64,000 nt of DNA, from the IMG/VR virus record IMGVR_UViG_3300013104_000002, positions 62,001-126,000 of that record; one strand, given 5' to 3'. The translations under genes and the position numbers were made by a program. Positions within the stretch are counted from its first letter, which is position 1; each line of letters opens with the position of its first letter. The notes below the pieces were generated by a model that saw only the letters and a program-made list of their open reading frames with translations, was not told the origin of the DNA and did not search any database. Shown here piece by piece: positions 57,730 through 64,000 of the stretch. This stretch comes from a virus.

Positions 57730-58041
57730 ATGGAAGAAAACATAAAAATACTACAGACAAAAATTAAACTACTACAAGATATTAAACGATGTGATAAGAC
57801 TATCCTATATAATCTTAAAAATAAAGCAGGTGAGATTATAAATATCTTAAACTCTACTCGTGATAAAGAGAGTACAGTAGAAAGAAATATCTACATCCTA
57901 AGTAAAGAACAAAGACAGACTTTAGAAGATCTTCTATACAGTCTAAAGGCAGATAACTTAACTTCACAAAGAACAGAGCAACATGTTAAAGATTATGTGC
58001 GGGAAAAAGAAATAAAACAAGAAATATTAGACGGACTATGA
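57730..58041 (+). CDS. helical protein
   Basis: A 103-residue charged helical protein (IKLLQDIKRCDKTILYNLKN). It overlaps the next by 4 nt. Function unknown. Confidence 0.45.
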   Translation: MEENIKILQTKIKLLQDIKRCDKTILYNLKNKAGEIINILNSTRDKESTVERNIYILSKEQRQTLEDLLYSLKADNLTSQRTEQHVKDYVREKEIKQEILDGL

Positions 58042-58220
58042 AACCAATAGATAGATTAAAACAACAATACTATTATGTTCTTTATTATAAAATAGACGAA
58101 GAGGTAAAAAAATACAGGAAAATAAGGTATCAAGCTATGAAAGAGTTTTGTTTGGACTGTTCTTTACTTTCTCCCGCCGAAATAGAAGAAATGGAGCGAA
58201 GCGTAGGTGTTGAACATTAA
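58038..58220 (+). CDS. small basic protein
   Basis: A 60-residue Tyr/Lys-rich protein (KQQYYYVLYYKIDEEVKKYR) with FCLDCSLLSPAEIEEME near the end. Function unknown. Confidence 0.45.
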   Translation: MKPIDRLKQQYYYVLYYKIDEEVKKYRKIRYQAMKEFCLDCSLLSPAEIEEMERSVGVEH

Positions 58221-58231
58221 AGAAATAAGAT

Positions 58232-58540
58232 ATGAAAATATATTCAGAACAAGATTTAAGAGAAGCTTTTAGGGCAGGTAGTAGCTACGGTATGAATTAT
58301 GTAAGCTGGCTTTCAGAAGTAAAAGATGAAGATGAGTACATTGAAAGTTTAAATCCTAAACAAGTAGATGAAGAGAAAATAAGTTTTACTTATTCTTTTT
58401 TGCGCCGAAAATTAGAATGGGAAGATTTTTGTGATTTAACAGGAATTAACTACTACGCTACAAGAAACGGGTTTGAAATAAAAGACAATGAGATATTTGA
58501 AATTACAGAATCAGAAGCTAAAGAATATGACTTAATTTAG
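58232..58540 (+). CDS. hypothetical protein
   Basis: A 102-residue acidic protein (SEQDLREAFRAGSSYGMNYV...). The opening is like small phage proteins with EEDLRxAFxAG. Function unknown. Confidence 0.55.
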   Translation: MKIYSEQDLREAFRAGSSYGMNYVSWLSEVKDEDEYIESLNPKQVDEEKISFTYSFLRRKLEWEDFCDLTGINYYATRNGFEIKDNEIFEITESEAKEYDLI

Positions 58541-58545
58541 AAGCT

Positions 58546-58719
58546 ATGAAAACAACTTTAAAAGTACTACATAAGAGATTTAATAAACCCGAATTAATAT
58601 TAGAGACAACTATAAGCAGTTTTAAAATTTCTCAAACAAGAAAAAGTAACAAAGGGATAGACTGTTTTCAATGGTTCACAGAAGAAAGATTTAATAAAGA
58701 ATTTAAATTTTTAGATTAA
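58546..58719 (+). CDS. small basic protein
   Basis: A 57-residue ORF (MKTTLKVLHKRFNKPELILE...). It is 2 nt from the next gene. Function unknown. Confidence 0.45.
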   Translation: MKTTLKVLHKRFNKPELILETTISSFKISQTRKSNKGIDCFQWFTEERFNKEFKFLD

Positions 58720-58721
58720 TT

Positions 58722-58967
58722 ATGATAACAAAATACATCAGACTATTATCTTACGATGAAGCTTGCAAAGTAATAGATTTCGTAAATGAAAACTCCAAAC
58801 ATTATGCTTATATTACTATGGGCGGTGTTGGAGTACAGACAGAAGATTGGGCAGATTTAGAGAAATACATACAAACATTTACAAAAAGATATAATATTTC
58901 CAGCGAGCATCCCTATAAAACGGAGCAAAGAATAGTGAGTAATTTAAAGAATTGTTTTGAAATGTAG
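58722..58967 (+). CDS. small hypothetical protein
   Basis: An 81-residue protein (LSYDEACKVIDFVNENSKHY, then GGVGVQTEDW). Alpha/beta. Function unknown. Confidence 0.5.
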   Translation: MITKYIRLLSYDEACKVIDFVNENSKHYAYITMGGVGVQTEDWADLEKYIQTFTKRYNISSEHPYKTEQRIVSNLKNCFEM

Positions 58968-58972
58968 AAATT

Positions 58973-59236
58973 ATGATAAAAGAAAAAGACAGATTTAGAT
59001 ATTCCCTACAGCCATTTAAAGGTTATAAATTTAGAGCTATATATTTAGTTGAAGATAATGAGACAGGTGAACAATTAACAAATGTAGATGTTTATACAAA
59101 TTGTGAAAACAAACAAATTGTTTTATTAGCCTTTTTTCGCGAATCAAAGAAAAAATATCCTCAACCACTTACAGCACAAATAATTCATTTTACTTCAAAG
59201 GAAGAACAAACACTTAGAGATATATGGAAGCATTAA
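58973..59236 (+). CDS. small hypothetical protein
   Basis: An 87-residue basic protein (YSLQPFKGYKFRAIYLVEDN). It overlaps the next gene by 13 nt. Function unknown. Confidence 0.5.
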   Translation: MIKEKDRFRYSLQPFKGYKFRAIYLVEDNETGEQLTNVDVYTNCENKQIVLLAFFRESKKKYPQPLTAQIIHFTSKEEQTLRDIWKH

Positions 59237-59472
59237 AAATATTTAAATATTACTCCGACATAGGATACGATGTATTTTTTACTAAAATTTTCGGTAAAGA
59301 AGGACTAAAAATGGTAAAAAGGTATAGTTATAAAGCTGAGAGATCATTGGTTTGCACCCAGATATTCGAATACTCTGAGAAAAACGACAAAGAACTAAGA
59401 GAATGTTTACTATTCATGTATAATGATATTGAAGAACAAGAAGAAACTGGTAATTACTATGAAGAAATTTAA
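59224..59472 (+). CDS. small hypothetical protein
   Basis: An 82-residue protein, basic centre, acidic end (FMYNDIEEQEETGNYYEEI). It overlaps the methyltransferase-like gene by 14 nt. Confidence 0.5.
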   Translation: MEALKIFKYYSDIGYDVFFTKIFGKEGLKMVKRYSYKAERSLVCTQIFEYSEKNDKELRECLLFMYNDIEEQEETGNYYEEI

Positions 59473-60151
59473 AACTATACTAGTGGGGTGTGAGGAAAGT
59501 CAAGCTGTCACTATAGAGCTTAGAAAATTAGGGCATATAGCTTACAGTTGCGATTTACTTCCTTGTAGTGGAAATCATACAGAATGGCACTTACAAATGG
59601 ATGTTTTTAAAGCTATTGAGGGTGGAAAGTTAATCACTGAATCAGGAGAACTGATTTTAATAGATAAATGGGATATGGGAATTTTCTTCCCAGATTGCAC
59701 ATACTTAACTTGTAGTGCAGAATGGGCATATAAGGAGCCTCCGTATCATCAGAAAGTAAAAGAGGATACATTAACAGGTAAAAAAAGAATAGAAGCGAGA
59801 GACAAAGCAATAGAATTTGTAAAAGCATTATATGACTCTTACATCCCTAAAATAGTAATTGAAAATCCTGTAGGAGTATTAGGGACTAGATTTATGAAAC
59901 CAACCCAGACCATTCAACCTTATGAGTACGGAGATGATGCGAGTAAAAGGACATGTTTATGGATGAAGAATTTGCCTAAATTAAAACCCACACAATATGT
60001 AGCCCCCAGAATAGTAAACGGTAAGGAAAGATGGGCTAACCAGACAGATTCAGGACAAAATAAATTAACACCAACAGAAGACAGAGCAAAATTAAGAAGT
60101 AAAACTTATCCAGGAATTGCAAAACAAATGGCAATCCAATTTACTAGATAA
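59459..60151 (+). CDS. C5-cytosine-methyltransferase-fold protein (phage ESQAVT type)
   Basis: 230 residues from ATG 59459; an in-frame start 36 nt earlier lies inside the neighbour. TILVGCEESQAVTIELRKLGHIAYSCD is a motif I-II-like AdoMet site, WDMGIFFPDCTYLTCSAEWAY the PC-like motif with Cys, KIVIENPVGVL the ENV-like motif. Late QTIQPYEYGDDASKRTCLWMKNLPKL is conserved in this phage family. Proteins of this type are common in phages; DNA pyrimidine modification is the expected activity. It differs from the 42190 protein, with which it shares only the fold pattern. Confidence 0.75.
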   Translation: MKKFKTILVGCEESQAVTIELRKLGHIAYSCDLLPCSGNHTEWHLQMDVFKAIEGGKLITESGELILIDKWDMGIFFPDCTYLTCSAEWAYKEPPYHQKVKEDTLTGKKRIEARDKAIEFVKALYDSYIPKIVIENPVGVLGTRFMKPTQTIQPYEYGDDASKRTCLWMKNLPKLKPTQYVAPRIVNGKERWANQTDSGQNKLTPTEDRAKLRSKTYPGIAKQMAIQFTR

Positions 60152-60162
60152 ATGATAATTAA

Positions 60163-60726
60163 ATGCGTAAAAGAAGGACTAAAATAAAACAGGGAGATGT
60201 ATTTAATAGATTAACAATAGTTTCATTTGCATATTCTGACTCAAAAAGAAAAAGTTACTTTAATGTGATTTGTGAATGTGGGAACGAAAAAGTAATTTGT
60301 GGGGCACTCATGATTTCAGGAAACACTAAAAGTTGTGGCTGTCTTTCAAAAGAGATTAGGGCAAAAAAGAGAATACCCGAAAACTATTCTGAAATAACTT
60401 CCATTATTTTAGGTTATAAAAGACATGCTAAAGATAGGGGGTTTATCTGGGGATTAAGGCGAGAAGATGTGAAAATTATTATATTCCAAAATTGCAATTA
60501 TTGTGGAATGCCTCCCATGAATATAAAAAGAACTAAGAATTCTATAGGAGAAGGTTTACGTTATTCAGGAATAGATAGAAGAGACTCCCTAAAGGATTAT
60601 ACCTTAGAGAATGTTGTACCTTGTTGTAAGATATGCAACTTTGCAAAAAGCAACCTCACTTTTATAGAATTTAAAGCTTGGTTAGAAAGAATATGTGAAA
60701 ATATTAATAAATGGGAAAATATTTAA
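60163..60726 (+). CDS. HNH endonuclease with zinc-ribbon N-terminus
   Basis: 187 residues. FNVICECGNEK and TKSCGCLSKE give a Cys-rich N-terminal module typical of phage HNH proteins. NCNYCGMPP, SGIDRRDSLKDYTLENVVPCCKICNFAKSNL is the HNH core with its zinc Cys pairs and GIDRxDs motif. Probably a homing endonuclease inserted next to the methyltransferase-like gene. Confidence 0.85.
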   Translation: MRKRRTKIKQGDVFNRLTIVSFAYSDSKRKSYFNVICECGNEKVICGALMISGNTKSCGCLSKEIRAKKRIPENYSEITSIILGYKRHAKDRGFIWGLRREDVKIIIFQNCNYCGMPPMNIKRTKNSIGEGLRYSGIDRRDSLKDYTLENVVPCCKICNFAKSNLTFIEFKAWLERICENINKWENI

Positions 60727-60728
60727 AT

Positions 60729-61019
60729 ATGAAAACAATAGAAATTTACGGCACATTATACTTAACAGTAACAGCCGACGAGGCACAGGAATTACCTGAT
60801 GAAGGACATGAAATATATTTACTTAAAGAAGATGGGAGTTTGGACGATATTAACTTAGAAAGTATTTTATACGAAAATGTAGAGTATGTTGTTAAAATCG
60901 GCGAAATAGAAGAACTAAGAAGCGAGTACGAAGAAGGACAACAAAACAGATTTAGAAATAATGTGAGAATGAGTTTTGAAGATTTTATAGATCAAAAAGT
61001 TGAAATGTGTTTGATATGA
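60729..61019 (+). CDS. hypothetical protein
   Basis: 96 residues from ATG 60729 (an upstream ATG at 60711 overlaps the HNH gene). Very acidic (TADEAQELPDEGHEIYLLKEDG). Function unknown. Confidence 0.5.
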   Translation: MKTIEIYGTLYLTVTADEAQELPDEGHEIYLLKEDGSLDDINLESILYENVEYVVKIGEIEELRSEYEEGQQNRFRNNVRMSFEDFIDQKVEMCLI

Positions 61020-61162
61020 ATAAAGTAGATAAATTACTAAAAGCATTAAAACCTTGTACAAAAGCTCTTATGAAACTTTCATTTAAAGAGTTTGAGGTTA
61101 AAGATGGACAAAAACAAATAAGTCCTACAATAAGTAATCAAAATATATTAATAGAGGATTAG
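61016..61162 (+). CDS. small basic protein
   Basis: A 48-residue ORF starting in the previous stop (ATGA): MNKVDKLLKALKPCTKALMK. Function unknown. Confidence 0.45.
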   Translation: MNKVDKLLKALKPCTKALMKLSFKEFEVKDGQKQISPTISNQNILIED

Positions 61163-61163
61163 T

Positions 61164-61364
61164 ATGCACCAATTGACATCAGAAGAAATACCACAAGAAA
61201 TAATAGATAGATATATTCCGCAAGAAATAATATTAAGAGAGAAACTAATTAGAAAAATAAACGAGATGTATCAGTACCATCCAGAATCTTATAATAATGC
61301 TTGTAAAGGTAATTACTCTTTTATTCAGGATTTATTAGAGAGACATATTTTTCATTACTGTTAA
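61164..61364 (+). CDS. small hypothetical protein
   Basis: A 66-residue protein (HQLTSEEIPQEIIDRYIPQEI). Two short repeats of PQEI. Function unknown. Confidence 0.45.
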   Translation: MHQLTSEEIPQEIIDRYIPQEIILREKLIRKINEMYQYHPESYNNACKGNYSFIQDLLERHIFHYC

Positions 61365-61372
61365 TTCTTTTT

Positions 61373-61403
61373 TTGTATAAATGGGAATTAATCATTATCT
61401 TTA
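61373..61403 (+). promoter_or_regulatory. promoter
   Basis: TTG (61373-61375), 20 nt, TATCTTTA (61396-61403): one mismatch in the -7 box. A ~90-nt leader follows. Confidence 0.65.
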
Positions 61404-61429
61404 CAATTTAATATTAAATAAGTAAAGTA

Positions 61430-61465
61430 ATGGTGGTTCAGACCATCTAAGAGTTCGAAGTTAGA
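61430..61465 (+). promoter_or_regulatory. tandem-hairpin leader
   Basis: ATGGT/ACCAT (61430-61434 with 61442-61446) is immediately followed by a second stem TCTAA/TTAGA around 61446-61465 with a TTCGAA loop. It lies in the untranslated leader of the 61500 gene. Confidence 0.45.
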
Positions 61466-61499
61466 AAAGAATTTATATCGATTTAAGTATAAAGCTGAT

Positions 61500-61988
61500 A
61501 TGATGAAGTTTTTAAATAACAATTTTTACGAATCAGTAAATGGTACAGTTTCTTTAAATCATAACTCCTTTAATTGTAGTAACACAAGAAGAGAATGGTT
61601 TGTTTGGTATAATGATTATGCTATAAAAAACACTCCTTTAAAAATTGTTTTAAAACAAATGGATTTTAGAGGAAGAAAATTTATATCCAAAAATAATATA
61701 ATTAGTAAAGAAGATAAAAGATACTTCGCTTTTTCAGAAAAAGTAATTAGATTGATGTGCAATATTTACGAAAATGATGAAAGGACAATTCTACCAAGTA
61801 AGGCTAAAAAATTAATAAATCTCTTTGAAAAGAGAGGATTTAAAGATTTTGAACCTTCTGAAGAAGACTGGACATATATCAATGGTCATATAGGAGATGG
61901 TATCTCTTTTTGGCACTGGAGTGATAGATGTAACTTTTTAAGATGTAAAGTAATTTTAGAATATTTTAAAAGAGAAGGATTATGTTAG
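61500..61988 (+). CDS. hypothetical protein with its own promoter
   Basis: A 162-residue basic protein; the first two codons are both ATG. NTRREWFVWYNDYAIKNTPLK and GHIGDGISFWHWSDRCN are Trp-rich. It stands behind a promoter and a structured leader. It overlaps the next gene by 7 nt. Function unknown. Confidence 0.55.
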   Translation: MMKFLNNNFYESVNGTVSLNHNSFNCSNTRREWFVWYNDYAIKNTPLKIVLKQMDFRGRKFISKNNIISKEDKRYFAFSEKVIRLMCNIYENDERTILPSKAKKLINLFEKRGFKDFEPSEEDWTYINGHIGDGISFWHWSDRCNFLRCKVILEYFKREGLC

Positions 61989-62356
61989 AAAAAGCACAAG
62001 AACTTAAAGGACTACAAAGTCAACTTAAGATAAAAGATGTACAAATAACTGAGAAAAAAGCTCAGATAGGAGAATTACAAAGAGAATTGAATGTTTTACA
62101 GAATTCGCGCCAAAAAATCTTAGACAAAATAGAAAGAATTAAACCTAAAGAACAACTGAGAGTAACAGAACACAGTCTTTTAAGATATATTCAACGTGTG
62201 AAGGGTATTGATTTAAAAGAGATTGAAAAAGAAATACTCGAGGATACTAGTTTAATAGAAGCCAGGAAAACTTTAGATACAGATGGTAAGTTTCCTTTAA
62301 AAGATGGAGGAAGAGTTGTAATAAAAAATTCAACAATTGTAACTGTAGAAAAGTAA
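61982..62356 (+). CDS. phage protein, coiled coil plus TEHSLLRYIQRV domain
   Basis: 124 residues: coiled coil for ~60 residues (KDVQITEKKAQIGELQRELN), then LRVTEHSLLRYIQRVKGIDLKEIEKEI, a conserved-looking domain seen in small phage proteins. The second half is alpha/beta and might be a RelE-like fold. Function unknown. Confidence 0.6.
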   Translation: MLEKAQELKGLQSQLKIKDVQITEKKAQIGELQRELNVLQNSRQKILDKIERIKPKEQLRVTEHSLLRYIQRVKGIDLKEIEKEILEDTSLIEARKTLDTDGKFPLKDGGRVVIKNSTIVTVEK

Positions 62357-62359
62357 ATT

Positions 62360-62578
62360 ATGAAACATTTTATCTATTTTGAATCTACCGAGGGAGGTAT
62401 GAAATCAAATAAATATTCATTTAAAGATAACAATATAGAATTTAATCTATTTGGTTGGATGAATAAAAAATCTGGATGTAATATTTCAGATACTCAACTA
62501 CTGAATTGGGCGAAAGAATGTAAAATAGGAGACTATTTTGAACATAGGATGGGGACTTGTGTTAGGGTAAGTAAATAA
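62360..62578 (+). CDS. small hypothetical protein
   Basis: A 72-residue protein (KYSFKDNNIEFNLFGWMNKK, CKIGDYFEHRMGTCVRVSK). Two Cys near the C-terminus. Function unknown. Confidence 0.5.
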   Translation: MKHFIYFESTEGGMKSNKYSFKDNNIEFNLFGWMNKKSGCNISDTQLLNWAKECKIGDYFEHRMGTCVRVSK

Positions 62579-62592
62579 AAACAGAAATTTCT

Positions 62593-62622
62593 TTGGTAAA
62601 TTAAAAAATAGTATTAACTTTG
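62593..62622 (+). promoter_or_regulatory. promoter of the exonuclease gene
   Basis: TTG (62593-62595), 19 nt, TAACTTTG (62615-62622): a full match to TTG-N19-TAnnTTTG, 17 nt before the ATG. Confidence 0.8.
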
Positions 62623-62639
62623 ACAAAATTATAAAAGAT

Positions 62640-63395
62640 ATGAAACTAAGTAAACCACTTATTTACCACGATTTAGAAACGACTGGTGTATCAACAGAAA
62701 ATGATCGTATAGTTGAAATAGCAGCAATTAAGTATTTTCCAGATGGAAGTACAGAGGAAAAACATTTTTTAATTAATCCTGAAATACCTATCCCTTTGGG
62801 GGCAGCAGAAGTGCATGGAATAACAGACGATAAAATTAAAGACGCACCTACATTCAAACAGTTAGCGGTATCTATGAGATCTTGGTTCGATGGATGCGAT
62901 TTAGCAGGTTATAATTCAGACCGTTTTGATGTTTTACTTTTGTCAGCAGAATTTGAGCGCGCAGGACTAGAAGGAATAACTTGGAATCCTGCATTGTTAG
63001 ATATTTTCACAATGTATAGAAAATTATTTCCTAATACGTTATCAGATGTTTACAAAAGATTGACAGGAAAAGTACTTGAAGGTGCTCACGGAGCTATCAA
63101 TGACATAAGATCAACTAAAGAAATAGCAGATATTTTAATTCCAAGTATGATTGAATTATCTGAAACACCTTTGGAAACTGTTGTTGATTTTGATAATTAC
63201 ATGCAGGGTAGTAATAAGAGGTATGATCTTGCGGGAAAGCTATATAAAGATGAAGAAGGGGTTGTTAGGTACAACTTTGGTAAGGATTTAGGTAAATCAG
63301 TTAAAGAGTTCCCTGGCTTCGGTCAATGGATGTTAAACCAATCTTTCCCCCAAGAGACAAAAAATAAATTAAAAGAACTAATATATAATAAATAA
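62640..63395 (+). CDS. DnaQ-like 3'-5' exonuclease (DEDDh)
   Basis: 251 residues. Exo I YHDLETTG (Asp and Glu ~11-13), EVHGITDDKI, Exo II AGYNSDRFDVLLL, and Exo III GAHGAINDIRSTKEI with catalytic His and Asp (DEDDh subfamily). The last ~70 residues (KRYDLAGKLYKDEEGVVRYNFGKDLGKSV) are like the C-terminal extension of phage/bacterial exonucleases of this family. Proofreading or RNA/DNA trimming is expected. It leads the next operon, which continues beyond the window with probable replication genes. Confidence 0.9.
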   Translation: MKLSKPLIYHDLETTGVSTENDRIVEIAAIKYFPDGSTEEKHFLINPEIPIPLGAAEVHGITDDKIKDAPTFKQLAVSMRSWFDGCDLAGYNSDRFDVLLLSAEFERAGLEGITWNPALLDIFTMYRKLFPNTLSDVYKRLTGKVLEGAHGAINDIRSTKEIADILIPSMIELSETPLETVVDFDNYMQGSNKRYDLAGKLYKDEEGVVRYNFGKDLGKSVKEFPGFGQWMLNQSFPQETKNKLKELIYNK

Positions 63396-64000
63396 TGGAA
63401 GAAAAAAAGTACCTTTACTGGGCGATACAATCAAGTCAATCAGTAAACCCAACAGAAGAACAATTAGAGCTTTTTCAAGCTAAATATAAAGAAGATTATG
63501 AACAAGATTTAGTTTATGAAGGAGAAGATCTTTTAGATAAATTTAGATTAAATGGTTTTAGAAATCCTTTATTCAGCTCTATTACTTCGATCATTTTAGC
63601 TTTTGAGAACGGAGGAGAGATGAGAGTGAAATATATTACAGGAAGTGAGGCTGATTTGTTACAGAATTTTGTAAACCTATTACGAAACAGTTTTCAAGAT
63701 TATACCCTTATTAACTTTGATTCTGAAATTTTATTACCGTTTTTAGGTGTTCGCCTACATAAGAACAATTTTATCAACTTAATCCATCGAGACTTAAAAT
63801 ACCAAGGCGGAATGAGAAGCTGGAACTTTACAGGAATCTCAATAAAAGACTACTACAAAGGTGGAGGTAAATATAGTTTCTCTTTAAAAGAGATTGCTTA
63901 CATTTTAAATATTGACACACAAGGATTAATCAACCATCGTGATGAATTTACTTATGTAAATGCAGGGGATGAAGAAGCTTTAAAAATTTCGGCTATAAAA
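63395..64000 (+). CDS. PolB-exonuclease-like protein, partial (C-terminus off window)
   Basis: 202 codons visible, starting with an overlap of the previous stop. YTLINFDSEILLPFLGVRLHKNNF resembles Exo II of PolB-type exonucleases (N..FD..fL..R), and SIILAFENGGEMRVKYITG precedes it as an Exo I-like strand region. LKEIAYILNIDTQGLI resembles the helix near Exo III. This could be a stand-alone PolB-like exonuclease or a polymerase start; the end is missing. Confidence 0.55.
   Translation, partial: MEEKKYLYWAIQSSQSVNPTEEQLELFQAKYKEDYEQDLVYEGEDLLDKFRLNGFRNPLFSSITSIILAFENGGEMRVKYITGSEADLLQNFVNLLRNSFQDYTLINFDSEILLPFLGVRLHKNNFINLIHRDLKYQGGMRSWNFTGISIKDYYKGGGKYSFSLKEIAYILNIDTQGLINHRDEFTYVNAGDEEALKISAIK

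Noticed and set aside
1-64000. CRISPR array
   Set aside because: No set of regularly spaced repeats of 24-40 nt with unique spacers was seen; the only short repeats are the 10-bp, 17-bp and CGCG-core elements listed.
1-64000. Lysogeny module
   Set aside because: No integrase, excisionase or CI-like repressor was recognised, and the tRNA-like element alone is not enough to call an attachment site.

Overview
The window looks like about 64 kb of a tailed double-stranded DNA phage genome infecting a Bacteroidota host (Flavobacteriaceae-like). The sequence is strongly AT-rich. Genes are packed with 1-8 nt start/stop overlaps, starts follow A-rich tracts rather than Shine-Dalgarno sites, and promoters match the Bacteroidota consensus TTG-N(about 20)-TAnnTTTG. 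All three stop codons are used as stops, so the standard bacterial code applies. No integrase, repressor/Cro pair or bacterial housekeeping gene is visible. The very large portal and terminase, the head-gene order and the lack of a tape-measure gene in this window suggest a podovirus related to crAss-like or Cellulophaga-type phages. That affiliation is inference.

Layout. From 24.05 kb leftward, the minus strand is the late region. It starts at a perfect promoter (24070-24102) and runs: small accessory genes (one possibly GroES-like), a zinc-ribbon protein and a DUF1573-like protein, large terminase, portal (own promoter), probable scaffold, major capsid protein, three virion proteins, a GIY-YIG endonuclease behind a terminator, holin-like and membrane proteins, a GH19 endolysin, then tail and fibre genes (including a LamG-SGNH fibre) running off the left edge.

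From 24.24 kb rightward, the plus strand is early/middle. 24.2-46.4 kb holds a wHTH-like protein behind a pseudoknotted leader, a RecA-like recombinase, PhoH, an SSB-like protein, a dGTP-diphosphohydrolase-like protein, a chaperonin (GroEL), a kinase-fold protein, a cytosine-methyltransferase-fold protein and several HNH or GIY-YIG endonucleases. A short inverted block (44.47-45.70 kb) lies between a bidirectional terminator and a divergent promoter pair; the other arm of that pair drives a Panacea-like protein. 46.4-47.2 kb is non-coding. 47.2-62.6 kb is a swarm of about 50 very small ORFans with a second methyltransferase-like protein and an HNH enzyme. The right edge has a DnaQ-type exonuclease and the start of a PolB-exonuclease-like protein, probably the beginning of the replication module.

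Most notable are: a discrete ~500-nt non-coding transcription unit at 32.45-32.98 kb with its own promoter, nested helices and terminator; a pseudoknotted leader at 24.60-24.70 kb; a three-way-junction RNA in the late operon (22.65-22.74 kb); a recurring intergenic T-tract/CGCG/A-tract element in the ORFan region; phage GroEL plus a possible GroES; and several short ORFs broken by single-base changes.
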